Positions 1 through 10,377 of a stretch of 64,000 nt of DNA are shown here, in pieces. The stretch spans positions 12,217,047 through 12,281,046 of the forward strand of contig NC_047066.1 of assembly GCF_902459465.1 (NCBI RefSeq), read 5' to 3'. The notes beneath the pieces are model-generated. The model was not told where the DNA came from and did no database searches. It was given only the letters and a program-made list of their open reading frames with translations. The translations under genes and the position numbers were made by a program. Positions within the stretch are counted from its first letter, which is position 1. The number at the start of each line of letters is the position of its first letter. This DNA comes from Asterias rubens (Eukaryota; Echinodermata; Asteroidea; Forcipulatida; Asteriidae).

Positions 1-56
1 CTCTACTGATTCTGAAACTTAGTCCAGTGCCCCAAATCGCTTTACAACGGGATCAC

Positions 57-893
57 TTAAAGGAAGGCAGTGACACTATTGGTAATTACTCAAAATAATT
101 ATTAGCATAAAACCTTACTTGGTAACGAGTAATGGGGAGAGGTTGATAGTATACAAATATTGACTGCTTCGAGTGCTATGGTTAAAACTATGACTCCCGA
201 GGTGATCCCCGGAGCTGTCTATTTTATAGAACGCTACGGGGATCACCGAGGGAGTCATAGTTTTAACCATTGCACGAGTAAAAGCAGTCAATATTTGTTT
301 TATAACACCCCAAACATTTCTAAATACTGTACTAATTTACATACCTGAATGCTACAATCCACGGACGACGCGAATACAGATTGCAAAAACTTTTACTGTG
401 CTGCATCATAGTGTCGTGCAATCCGAAATGGTTACAGACTATTAATTTATCATCCTCGTACACGCAACGGACGTCTGGGTACTGCACGCCGTGTGCTAGT
501 CTTCGGACTAGCGCACGGCAAACCGACGCACTATCACACGGCCGTCGTCTAGCAAAACTAAGACAATGAGCAGGCAGAATACTTCAAGGGGTGTTATAAT
601 ATACAACATTGTGAAAAACGGCTCCCTCTGAAGTGACGTAGTTTTCGAGAAAGAAGTAATTTTCCACGAATTTGATTTCGAGACCTCAGATAGTTTGAGG
701 TCTTGAAATCAACCATCTAAAATAAAATCACACAACTTCGTGTGACAAGGGGTGTTTTCTTTCATTATTATCTCGCAACTTCGACGACCAATTCAGCTCA
801 AATTTCACCAGGTTTGTTATTTTATGCATATGTTGAGATACACCAAGTGAAAAGACTGGTCTTTGACAATTACCAAGTGTCCAGTGACGTTAA
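57..893. mobile_element. Family A TTAA-bounded MITE, split by a nested insertion
   Basis: Family A ends are TTAAAGGCAGTGGACACTAT and its complement, with TTAA at both outer edges; standard copies are ~370-390 bases. This copy starts at TTAA 57-60 and is interrupted after TATACAA (150-156). It resumes at TATACAACATTGTG (600). Confidence 0.8.
157..599. mobile_element. Foldback insertion nested in family A
   Basis: Flanked by TATACAA on both sides (150-156, 600-606), consistent with a 7-base target duplication. The left part (157-293) is a long inverted repeat around ATGACTCCC/GGGAGTCAT, and GATCCCCG meets CGGGGATC. TTATAACACCCC (about 300-311) is mirrored by GGGGTGTTATAA (588-599). At 488-519 a 14-bp stem closes on TTCG. 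Confidence 0.7.
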
Positions 894-1146
894 CGTATAT
901 TATTATGAATTGAATTGCCTAAACCAACAAGTTGTGGTGCAATAACTAGACAACAACACTTGTAAACTCTATTCATTGTGACTATAGTATACAGATAATT
1001 ATAGTGTAGACCAGCCAAATCCCATTGAGATGGTTTGTACCCACGTTGCCCTTTTGATAGTGCGTATGATTTTGTTTGTGATACATCTGGAGCTGAGACC
1101 ACTCCATTTATCCCATATTTACATGCAGCAATGTATTATGATGCAT

Positions 1147-1518
1147 TTAAAGACACTGGACACTATTGGTAATTGTCAAAGACTAGTCTTCACACTTGCT
1201 GTATCTGAACATCGCTTAAAATAACAAACCTGTGAAAGTTTGAGCTCAATTGGTCTTTGAAGTAAAAGAAAAAAACACTCATGTCACACGAAGTTATGTG
1301 CTTTAACAAGGATGATTTCAAGACCTCAAATTCTAAATCTGAGGTCTCGAAATCAATTTCGTGGAAAATTACTTCTTTCTTGAAAACTACGTCACTTCAG
1401 AGGGAGACGTTTCTCACAATGTTTTATACTATCAACCTCTCCCCCTTACTCGTTACCAAGTAAGGTTTTGTGCTTATAATTATTTTGAGTAATTACCGAT
1501 AGTGTCCAGTGCCTTTAA
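1147..1518. mobile_element. Family A MITE copy
   Basis: Full length between TTAA sites, ends TTAAAGACACTGGACACTA and AGTGTCCAGTGCCTTTAA. It lies just upstream of the TRIM copy 1 promoter. Confidence 0.85.
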
Positions 1519-1665
1519 TGAGAGTTGGTTCACATCTATAATCAGCTTGAAATCAGCCTCAAAGTACAAGTGTATAGAAAAGTTCGGGAGACGCAACCAC
1601 TTAATGTGCAGATACAGAACACACAATGTACAGCACACTTGATTTGACTGTGACGTCATTGGATC

Positions 1666-1895
1666 TATAATTAGGACGGGGGATTTTTGTTTTTCAAGGA
1701 TAGGTGAACAATGTACCAATGTTTCAAGTGCAGAAGGTATCAGTGTGTGCACGCATCATTGTGAACACACATACTCACACACCCAGTACATATCCGTGCA
1801 CAGAGTAGTTGTGGATGTTAAAACACCAGAAGTCACAACTTGTTGGGTAAACTGACGACGAGAGACTTCGAACGACATCAATATCGCATACAATA
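1666..1895 (+). promoter_or_regulatory. TRIM copy 1 core promoter and non-coding first exon
   Basis: A TATA-like TATAATTAG at 1666-1674 follows a palindromic TGACGTCA (CRE/ATF-type site, 1652-1659) and ATTGG, the reverse of a CCAAT box. About 220 bases on, a consensus donor GTAAGTAC begins at 1896. The unit recurs near 8736 and 15412 with the same order, so I read it as core promoter plus a 5'-UTR exon (about 1696-1895) spliced to an acceptor at 2834-2835 (CAACAG). The exon holds one copy of the 25-base word (GTAGTTGTGGATG...) that is amplified in the paralogues. The TSS is inferred only from TATA spacing. Confidence 0.6.
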
Positions 1896-2447
1896 GTAAG
1901 TACATGTTTTATAGTCCCTGAAATGTAAGGGTGTGTGGCAAATTGTTATTTCTGTGATTGTTGTCAAATAGTGAACCGCAAGGGAATGTGACGTGGTAAC
2001 ATTTGAACCAATGTCGATGTTGGTGGTCATTCCATTTTGTCAATATGATCAGTGTTCTTGTGTGCCAGTCAGAAGCCAATGCCAGACATGCCAACTAGTA
2101 CGTTTTTCCCGTATTTCGTACGGGTTTTTGTAAAAAAATACGGGTGTACGGGTTTTGCAAAAAAAATACGGTTTGAGCATCGCCACCGCAAAAATACAAT
2201 TTTATCCCAGTTGGCCGTCGTGCCCTTTTTTTAACTCAAGTTCAATATTTTTTTATTGACACAAATAAGTTTTCGGCCGACTACTTACGGCCGATAATGA
2301 TTATCCAGTGAACTCTATTTTTTCACGGGGGTATTCCTTATTCAACTTTCACCACACATCGAGCGAGCGCAACGGAGATTCCCTCGCATCCATCATTGCA
2401 TGCTAAGCAAATTTTTGTGCTTAGCAGCTCTATGAAATTGGGCCCAG

Positions 2448-2620
2448 TCTTCTCACTTGGTGTATCTCAACATATGCATAAAATCACAAACCTGTACAAA
2501 TTTGAGCTCAATTTAGTTGTCACACGAAGTTGTGTGATTTTACAAGGTTGATTTCCAGACCTCAAATTCTAAATCTGAGGTCTCGAAATCAAACTTGTGG
2601 AAAATTACTCGCTGCCCCTT
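2448..2620. mobile_element. Family A MITE fragment
   Basis: Middle part only (CTTCTCACTTGGTGTATCTC to GTGGAAAATTACT), in the presumed intron of TRIM copy 1. Confidence 0.8.
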
Positions 2621-2848
2621 TATTCCCTTATTATGTACCAGAAGAGGGCAGCAAGTTTTGAAGCCCGTGATAAAATCGTATTTGAAATGACGTGCACAAC
2701 TGGTCATTTAGGACCTACGTCCTTAATGAGTAATAACGTGGTCCAGCAGACTGAACACATGAATGATGCAACTCTGACTCAATAATACGAGTACAGATAC
2801 ATGTACTTAAAAAACAAATGTTTTTGTGCCAACAGGGAAAGCTAAGAG

Positions 2849-4654
2849 ATGGCTGCCAGTAGCACAGTCCATTCAGTGCTTGATAAGATCAGTAAGGATC
2901 ATCTAGAATGTCCAATATGCACCAATCGCTTCATCAATCCAACAATGCTAGACTGTCTACACAGCTTCTGCTGCACATGCCTCAAGGTGCTTCACCAAAA
3001 AGATCCTAACAGCTCCATCCTACTGTGTCCTCTGTGCAGAAAGAAAACAACACTAGAAGACAACAAGGTTGACAGTCTACCTAAGGACTTTAAACTCAAT
3101 GCCCTGGTGGATGAGTTTACTGTTCAGGAGCAACTCATGGAGGGTCATGGGTCACAGATCAAATGTCAAGTCTGTAAAAGAGATCATACAGCTATTTCAA
3201 GATGTTTTGACTGTGACAAATTTATTTGTCAAGAATGTCAACAAGTACATGAATATTTTGTGACATTGGAATCACATAAAATCTACTCACTTGCTCAACT
3301 GCAATCAGGTGTAGTAACCTACCGCAGTAAAATCAGGAAATACATTCCAAAGTGTGGCAAGCACAGTGATCAGACTCCGAACATCTACTGCAACACATGC
3401 CAGAAGTTAGAATGCACAACTTGTACCATTCTTGATCATGCAAACCAAACACCAGACTTCACCGGAATACCTGAGGCTTTAGACAAATGCAAACAGGAAG
3501 TTGCAGAGCTGGTTGCAAAAGCTGAGAAATGCAAGGCTGATATTGAAACTGCCATGGAACAAGCTAGTAAGTCTCGCAAGAAACTGGAATCTTCATATGC
3601 TGAAACCAATATGAAAATCTCCCAGAAGGCTGCCAAGGAGAGAGCAAGGATCACTGAAGAGGAACAGCAGCTGAAGCATGAGGCAAAGAGTGTTTACAAA
3701 GACAGAGTCCAGACATTTGAAACTGCAGAGGCAACCAACACAAAAGAAGTGACCCAGGTAGAGCACAAGCTGGATGAAGTGAATCAGTTCATGACCCAAG
3801 CAAGCTCTCATGAGATTATGGATTTCAAGCTGAAACTTATAAACAATCTTGATGAACTAACTAAGATACAAGGCGAGATCGTGTCTGACAGGCTTTCCTT
3901 TCTTGAGTTCGAAGAAGGTGAAAGGTCAGTGGGAAGACTGGTGCTGGAAGATGAGCAACAAGCTAATACAAAACAGAAGTGGAAACTGCATGAAGGTTTC
4001 AGCAAATTTGGCCTCACAAACTTAAAAAATGCAAGGTCTGTTGCAGCTTTCTCCAACAATGAAATAGTAGTATTAGATACACGACACAAAGCGCTGTTTG
4101 TATTAAAACCTCAATTAGCAGCAAACAAATCACAGTCTACTCACTGCCCACAAAGATTAGAAGTCAAAGGTCTTACTAACCCAACAGCACTCACTGTAAA
4201 CAATAATGATCACCTGTATGTGATTGATAATCTAGATGTCAAGGTCTTTAACAGGAAATATATGCCCCATCATCAGTTCAAACTGAGAAACTCTTTCGCA
4301 TCTTGCCTTGCAGTGGATGAAAACAATCTCATGGCAGTGGGTCATTCTGAAGGGCGGAAGATCTCACTCTACAACCCTGATGGATCACTCAGCAGAACAT
4401 TCTCTACTCCAGTAAATGTAGACTATTTGACTTTATACAAGGAGCGCATTATCTACAGCAGTAAATATGATAATCATTTACACTCGGTTGATTATCAGGG
4501 TGGAAAGGTGTTCCGAATAGATATTGATCAGTCTGAATATTCCTATGGTGTGTGCTGTGATAGAAACGGTAGCATATTTGTTGTTCAAAGGCCTAGGAGC
4601 TGGTTTTGGTACGGTAGAATATGTCAGTACAGTCCTGACGGCAAGTACATTTGA
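2849..4654 (+). CDS. TRIM-family RING/B-box/coiled-coil protein, copy 1 (interrupted by TGA)
   Basis: Likely RING-type E3 ubiquitin ligase of the TRIM2/3/56-like group. The RING C3HC4 ligands are C21, C24, C36, H38, C41, C44, C60 and C63. B-box 1 spans about 106-143. B-box 2 spans about 169-203 with C169, H172, C181, C184, C189, C192 and H197, but the final His is Pro (ANQTPDF; copy 2 has ANQRHDF). A Lys/Glu-rich coiled coil covers roughly 205-365, then a beta-propeller-like region with recurrent NGSIFVV/NPDG strand motifs. ATG 2849 is chosen because it follows an intact acceptor by 13 bases and matches copy 2. Translation stops at TGA 4652-4654 after GKYI, but the same frame continues open for 37 codons to TAA 4766-4768. 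The gene is therefore a recent nonsense allele, a readthrough gene or a sequencing error. One coding exon, as is common for this family in invertebrates. Confidence 0.85.
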   Translation: MAASSTVHSVLDKISKDHLECPICTNRFINPTMLDCLHSFCCTCLKVLHQKDPNSSILLCPLCRKKTTLEDNKVDSLPKDFKLNALVDEFTVQEQLMEGHGSQIKCQVCKRDHTAISRCFDCDKFICQECQQVHEYFVTLESHKIYSLAQLQSGVVTYRSKIRKYIPKCGKHSDQTPNIYCNTCQKLECTTCTILDHANQTPDFTGIPEALDKCKQEVAELVAKAEKCKADIETAMEQASKSRKKLESSYAETNMKISQKAAKERARITEEEQQLKHEAKSVYKDRVQTFETAEATNTKEVTQVEHKLDEVNQFMTQASSHEIMDFKLKLINNLDELTKIQGEIVSDRLSFLEFEEGERSVGRLVLEDEQQANTKQKWKLHEGFSKFGLTNLKNARSVAAFSNNEIVVLDTRHKALFVLKPQLAANKSQSTHCPQRLEVKGLTNPTALTVNNNDHLYVIDNLDVKVFNRKYMPHHQFKLRNSFASCLAVDENNLMAVGHSEGRKISLYNPDGSLSRTFSTPVNVDYLTLYKERIIYSSKYDNHLHSVDYQGGKVFRIDIDQSEYSYGVCCDRNGSIFVVQRPRSWFWYGRICQYSPDGKYI

Positions 4655-4768
4655 TGTGTCATTGATGGGGAGTGTGGTTATGCCCGGGACATCACGTTCA
4701 CGCGATCTGGATTTCTTGTAGTGGCAGCAGAAACATCAGTAAACATCTTCCAAGTTGATTCTGAGTAA
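4655..4768 (+). pseudogene. In-frame C-terminal continuation of TRIM copy 1 beyond the TGA
   Basis: Directly after TGA the same frame reads CVIDGECGYARDITF and ends NIFQVDSE before TAA. The content (DGECGYARDITFTRSGFLVVA) looks like the final blade of an NHL/TRIM2-type propeller, where D-G..R-D-I-x-F plus a hydrophobic strand recurs. This is evidence that the ancestral stop was at 4766-4768. A family B foldback transposon begins 15 bases downstream, at 4783. Confidence 0.7.
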
Positions 4769-4782
4769 GGACAGTACCTCAC

Positions 4783-5186
4783 TTAAAGGAGCACGTTGCC
4801 TTGGATCGGTCGAGTTGGTCTTTGAAAAGCGTTTGTAAGAAAATTGTAACCGTTTGCTACAACATGCATATGGTTAGAAAGATGATTTAAAAGTAGAACA
4901 CAATGATCCACACAAATTTGCCTAGAAATTGCGTGGTTTTCCTTTTACTTTGCGTACTAACACGGTCGGCCATTTATGGGAGTCAAAAATTTGACTCCCA
5001 TAAATGGCCGACCGTGTTTTAGTCGACGAGGTTTAAAGGAAAACCGTGCAATTTCGAGGCATGTTTGTGTGGATCATTGTATTCTACTTTTACAACATCT
5101 TTCTAATCATATGCATTTTATAACAAACGGTTACAAACGCTTTTCAAAGACCAACTCGACCGATCCAAGGCAACGTGTTCCTTTAA
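4783..5186. mobile_element. Family B foldback MITE (TTAA edges)
   Basis: Near-perfect long palindrome: ends TTAAAGGAGCACGTTGCCTT and complement, centre ATGGGAGTCAAAAATTTGAC. Starts 15 bases after the ancestral TRIM stop. Confidence 0.88.
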
Positions 5187-5189
5187 TAT

Positions 5190-5784
5190 GCTAAAGTGAA
5201 CAATACAAACAAAACAATGAACATACCATACAATGCACATGACACTAGTTCATTTCATTGCAACGTTGGTGACCATGTGCTGGATCCTCCTTTTAAGGAG
5301 ACTTTGTCACATTTTCATCAATTTATACCATAGTGAATGGGTCAAGTTATGTTGACATCATTTTGAGACAATATTTGTTGTGCTAGGCTGCAATTTGATA
5401 CAGATACACTGTTTTCAAAACAAAACAAAGGAGAAGTATGTAAATGTTCATCAAACAAGACAAAACAAAGTCACAATTAAAGGGAAAGTATACCTTCGGT
5501 TTTTTTAACCGTATTGATTGTTTTAGATAAAAATAAAACCAAACTGTGAAAATTGATTTTCAAAAGGTGGTACCGTTTTTAATTTATTGCAAACAATCTG
5601 CCAGTAAGGTTTCACAGATTTAAATGTTTGGGGAAAAATTATAAGATTTTTCCATATCCAAATTACTTCAAAGTATGAAAAGAGTCTCAAAATTTGTTTT
5701 ACGTCTAAAAGATGTTATTCTAACCCTGTAAACTGGCATTGCCATTAATGTTAAGAGTGATAACCAAATGTATCCTTCTTTAAT
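5190..5784. other. No gene seen
   Basis: AT-rich spacer between the family B element and the 39-bp array. Confidence 0.6.
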
Positions 5785-7265
5785 ATCGTACAGTAAAGGA
5801 AAAAAAGGGAGTGTATTATTTGCATCAACTTACAGTGAATGAAAAAGGGAGTGTATATTTGCATCAACTTAATACAGTAAAGGAAAAAGGGAGTGTTTGC
5901 ATCAACTTACAGTAAAGGAAAAGGGGGTATATTTGCATCAACTTACAGTAAAGGAAAAGGGAGTATATATTTCCATCAACTTACAGTAAAGGAAAAAGGG
6001 AGTGTATATTTGCATCAACTTACAGTGAATGAAAAAGGGAGTGTATTATTTGCATCATCTTACAGTGAATGAAAAAGGGAGTGTATATTTGCATCAACTT
6101 ACAGTAAATAAAAAAGGGAGTGTATATTTGCATCAACTTACAGTAAATAAAAAAAAGGGAGTGTATATTTGCATCAACATACAGTAAATGCAAAAGGGAG
6201 TGTATATTTGCATCAACTTACAGTAAAGGAAAAAGGGAGTGTATATTTGCATCAACTTACAGTAAATGAAAAAGGGAGGTATATTTGCATCAACTTACAG
6301 TAAATGAAAAAGGGAGTGTATATTTGCATCAACTTACAGTAAATAAAAAAAAGGGAGTGTATATTTGCATCAACTTACAGTAAATGAAAAAGGGAGTGTA
6401 TATTTGCATCAACTTACAGTGAATGAAAAAGGGAGTGTATTGCATCAACTTACAGTGAATGAAAAAGGGAGTGAATATTTGCATCAACTTACAGTAAATG
6501 AAAAAGGGAGTGTATATTTGCATCAACTTACAGTCAAGGAAAAAGGGAGTGTATATTTGCATCAACTTACAGTAAATGAAAAAGGGAGGTATATTTGCAT
6601 CAACTTACAGTAAATGAAAAAGGGAGTGTATATTTGCATCAACTTACAGTAAAGGAAAAGGGGGTATATTTGCATCAACTTACAGTAAAGTAAAAAGGGA
6701 GTGTATATTATTTGCATCAACTTACAGTAAATGAAAAAGGGAGTGTTTGCATCAACTTACAGTAAAGGAAAAGGGGGTATATTTGCATCAACTTACAGTA
6801 AAGGAAAAGGGAGTGTATATTATTTGCATCAACTTACAGTAAATGAAAAAGGGAGTGTTTGCATCAACTTACAGTAAAGGAAAAGGGAGGTATATTTGCA
6901 TCAACTTACAGTGAATGAAAAAGGGAGTGTATATTTGCATCAATTTACAGTAAAGGAAAAAGGGAGTGTATATTATTTGCATCAACTTACAGTAAATGAA
7001 AAAGGGAGTGTTTGCATCAACTCACAGTAAAAGAAAAGGGGGTACATTTGCATCAACTTACAGTGAATGAAAAAGGGGGTATTTTTGCATCAACTTACAG
7101 TAAAGGGAAAAGGTGGGTATATTTGCATCAACTTACAGTAAAGGAAAAGGGAGTGTTTGCATCAACTTACAGTAAAGGAAAAGGGGGGTATATTTGCATC
7201 AACTTACAGTAAAGGAAAAGGGAGTGTTTGCATCAACTTACAGTGTAGGAAAAAGGGGATAATTT
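5785..7265 (+). repeat. 39-bp minisatellite with an octamer motif in most units
   Basis: About 37 head-to-tail variants of TTTGCATCAACTTACAGTAA + ATGAAAAAGGGAGTGTATA, with frequent short units lacking TATAT. Most junctions create ATTTGCAT, the reverse complement of the POU octamer ATGCAAAT. Sub-variants (GAATG, AAAGG, AAATAAA) recur in blocks, suggesting multi-unit duplication. Short open frames here are products of the repeat. Confidence 0.95.
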
Positions 7266-7387
7266 TGCATTAACTGAACAATCTGTTATGTACATTATGT
7301 GTATGTTGTGAAAGGTATCATTGGAAGTGAACTTTTTGGACAAGTTTTATATTTTATTTGTCAAAAAATCTGGACCATTATTTGCTG

Positions 7388-9465
7388 TGTTTTTAAAGAA
7401 GCTCTATGAAATTGGGACCTGGCTGCACACTTCACCATAGCAAAGCTTGATTATAAAGAAGTTTATCCATAAACATGTTTTGTTTTACTGAAGATATTTG
7501 GTCAATTTTGACAATGCAGTTGAAGCCTATCAACCTGGTTTTACAGTGTTTAAGTTTTTCTGCGTTATTATAAATTTAAAATTCCAATCGAAAGAAACGA
7601 AGTCTAATGTAAACCCTGTATGTAATCCTTAAAAATGTAATACATGGACACTGTCTCATTCATAAAAACATTCAAATATACAGTTCTACCAACCTGTGTA
7701 TGTATGCATTATTATTAGTACTATTTGAATACGTTTGGATTGAACAATGAACAATTGATGACTAGAGGAAGAATTGAACAAAAAAGGGTGAATTGCTGTA
7801 AAATGAACAACATGATTGCACACACAGCTAGGTCCCATCCACTCTACAACATCCCCATACAAAAGGGTCAATGTGATGGCTCATGTATAAAAAACTAATT
7901 ACCATATCAGAAGAGGGGTCATAATGTTGACCTTTGAAAGTTTGTTATGCTATATTGTGTTATACATGTAGGCAGGAAAGTCAGGTACAATTCCTACACA
8001 GTTGAATGCCTAAAGCTGAGTGCATGCACTTTCTACAGCATCGGTATTCATTGATATGTAAATAAAGACAGTCACACAGAGTGTTAACCTAAACCTATAG
8101 AACATTTATTAAAAAAAAAAAAATTGCTGAGCTAATGTGATACCATCATCATTTGTCCATCAAATATTTCACTATTTGTTATTGTCAAATGCTGACATCA
8201 GAATAAAACCATGTGACTGTATATTCAGTACTGTATATAATTGCAAAGGTTTCTTATGAAGTTGAAGAGTTTGATTTTCTTTGTCATTCGTGGAAATTTT
8301 GTTTTGCTATACATAGATAGAACTGTGAGATTGAACAATCCAGATACGAAACAGGTCTCTCCAAAGCCTAACTGTTGAGTATAGAAAATTGGCTTCATCC
8401 AACATAACTGATATTGTTGAACACTTCTTTTGAAAGTCCAAAGCAACTCGATATCTTTGTGAAACTAGATAAGAATTGCATGTATTAGATGTAAACACTC
8501 TGCGGCGTAACCAGGCCTGAACAATTGGGATTGTTGTAACAACGCTATTTATACCCAGTCATGCTTGGATGCATTGGTTTGATAGAGTGGCGCGCTACGC
8601 TCACGTGACAAGTGCAGCGGGTACACTCACGTGATAAGTCCAGCGGGAGGCTGGGCGTCTATTGTTTTACGTCAATCATTTGATTAAAACCCAATTCATA
8701 CAATGTACACAATACCACATTGACATCATTGGATCTATAAATAGGAAGGGGATTTTATTTTTCAAGGAAGGGCGAGCAATACCAATTTCAAGTGCAGCGG
8801 GTGGCAGTGCATGCAGTGTGAACGCATCGTATGAACATACCTCACTACATATCCATGCACAAAGTAGTTGTGGATGTTAAAACACCAGGTAGTTGTGGAT
8901 GTTAAAACACCAGGTAGTTGTGGATGTTAAAACACCAGAAGTCACAACTTGTTGGGGTATTAACTGATGACGAGAGACCTCAAACGACACCAATACCGCA
9001 TACAACTGTAAGTACATGTTTGTCCATGACATGTAGGGGTGTGTGACAAATGGTTATTTCTGTGATTGTTGACAATGTTCATAGTGAAATAGTGAACCGC
9101 ATAGGAAACTGACTTGGTAACATTTGAACAAAATGTCGATGTTGGTGGTCATTCAATTAGATCAACATCATTGCTCTTGTGCGCCAGTCAAAAGTCATGC
9201 AACCGTTAACTGCTGTGAGTTTACAATGAAACATGGGAGCAGCAGCCTGGGGATCACCTTAGGGTCCCCTACAGTTTTTGTTGTGATATCAATTAATAAA
9301 ACACAGGTGAAACTGACAAAGTTGTTACACCGTAATTAGTCACTGACTAATTCGTGCATGAGAAAAACAATTATGGATCATAATCTTAGATTTTGTCTTT
9401 GGTTTTGATCGAAAGCCCCACTCTGCAATCTGGGGCGTTTTACATGTAATTATATCTACATAAAG
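7388..9465 (+). repeat. Segmental duplication, left member (upstream region and exon 1 of TRIM copy 2)
   Basis: The stretch from AAGAAGCTCTATGAAATTGG through the promoter unit to about 9465 is collinear with 13637-17390. Similarity is high, with small indels. It has no coding sequence of its own. Confidence 0.85.
8736..9007 (+). promoter_or_regulatory. TRIM copy 2 core promoter and non-coding first exon
   Basis: TATAAATAG at 8736-8744 is preceded by TGACATCATTGG (a one-base decay of the CRE seen in copy 1, plus reverse CCAAT). The presumed exon runs from about 8766 to 9007 and ends at donor GTAAGTAC (9008). It carries three tandem 25-base units (about 8869-8940). The matching acceptor CAACAG is at 10354-10359, giving a 1.35-kb intron that contains a family A transposon (9505-9890). 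Confidence 0.6.
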
Positions 9466-9504
9466 CACCTTTAATTTCTGGAAACAATGACAACTTGGGG
9501 CCTC

Positions 9505-9890
9505 TTAAAGACACTGGACACTATTGGTAATTGGTAAAGACCAGTCTTCTCACTTTGTGTATCTCAACATATGCATCAAATAAAAAAACAGTGAGAATTT
9601 GAGCTCAATTGGTTGTCGAAGTTGCGAGATAATAATAAAAGAAAATACACCCATGTCACACGAAGTTGTGTGCTTTTACAAGGTTGATTACGTGATCTCA
9701 AATTCTAAATCTGAGGTCTCGAAATCAAATTCATGGAAAATAACTTATTTCTCGAAAACTATAGTCACTTTAGAGGGAGCCGTTTCTCACAATGTTTTAT
9801 ATTATAAACCTCTCCCCATTACTTTCACCAAGTAAGGTTGTATGCTAATAATTATTTTGAGTAATTATCATTAGTGTCCACTGCCTTTAA
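9505..9890. mobile_element. Family A MITE copy
   Basis: TTAAAGACACTGGACACTAT to AGTGTCCACTGCCTTTAA; sits in the TRIM copy 2 intron and is absent from unit 3, so it inserted after those units separated or was lost. Confidence 0.85.
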
Positions 9891-10377
9891 ATTGTACATT
9901 TTAAATTGAATACTTGCACAGTCAAAGTATCGTAGCAGTCAAAATTACTGTGACATACAGTGACACAACCAGGATTTTCATCTTCAGGTACCTCCATACC
10001 GCCATTGGATTGACTAAACAAGAAATGCAAACATTTTTAAAGACTGTAGGGTCACTCATTAGTAGCTGGGGATTAAAGGTAAGCTCCTTCAAAGGCAGTT
10101 TTGACTACATTTGATTGACTTTTAAAACCAACATTATGTACAAGAAGAGGGCAGCAAATTTTGGAGCCTCAATCAACCCGTCCCGAGTAACAAATTACAT
10201 GTGATAAAATCGTATTGTAAATGACGTGTACAATTGGCAGTTTTCGTCCTAAAATGTTGATGACATGGTTCCAGCAGACAACACATGAATGATGCAACTT
10301 TGAATAATACGAGATAGATACATACGTACTTACAAAACAAAATGTGTTTGTGCCAACAGGGAAAGCTAATATCAGAG

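Noticed and set aside
6329..6613. Open frames of ~80 codons on both strands in the 39-bp array
   Set aside because: Repeat-driven; the frame breaks wherever unit length changes.
10342..10377. Upstream ATG extending TRIM copy 2
   Set aside because: It lies before the CAACAG acceptor conserved with copy 1, so it is intronic.
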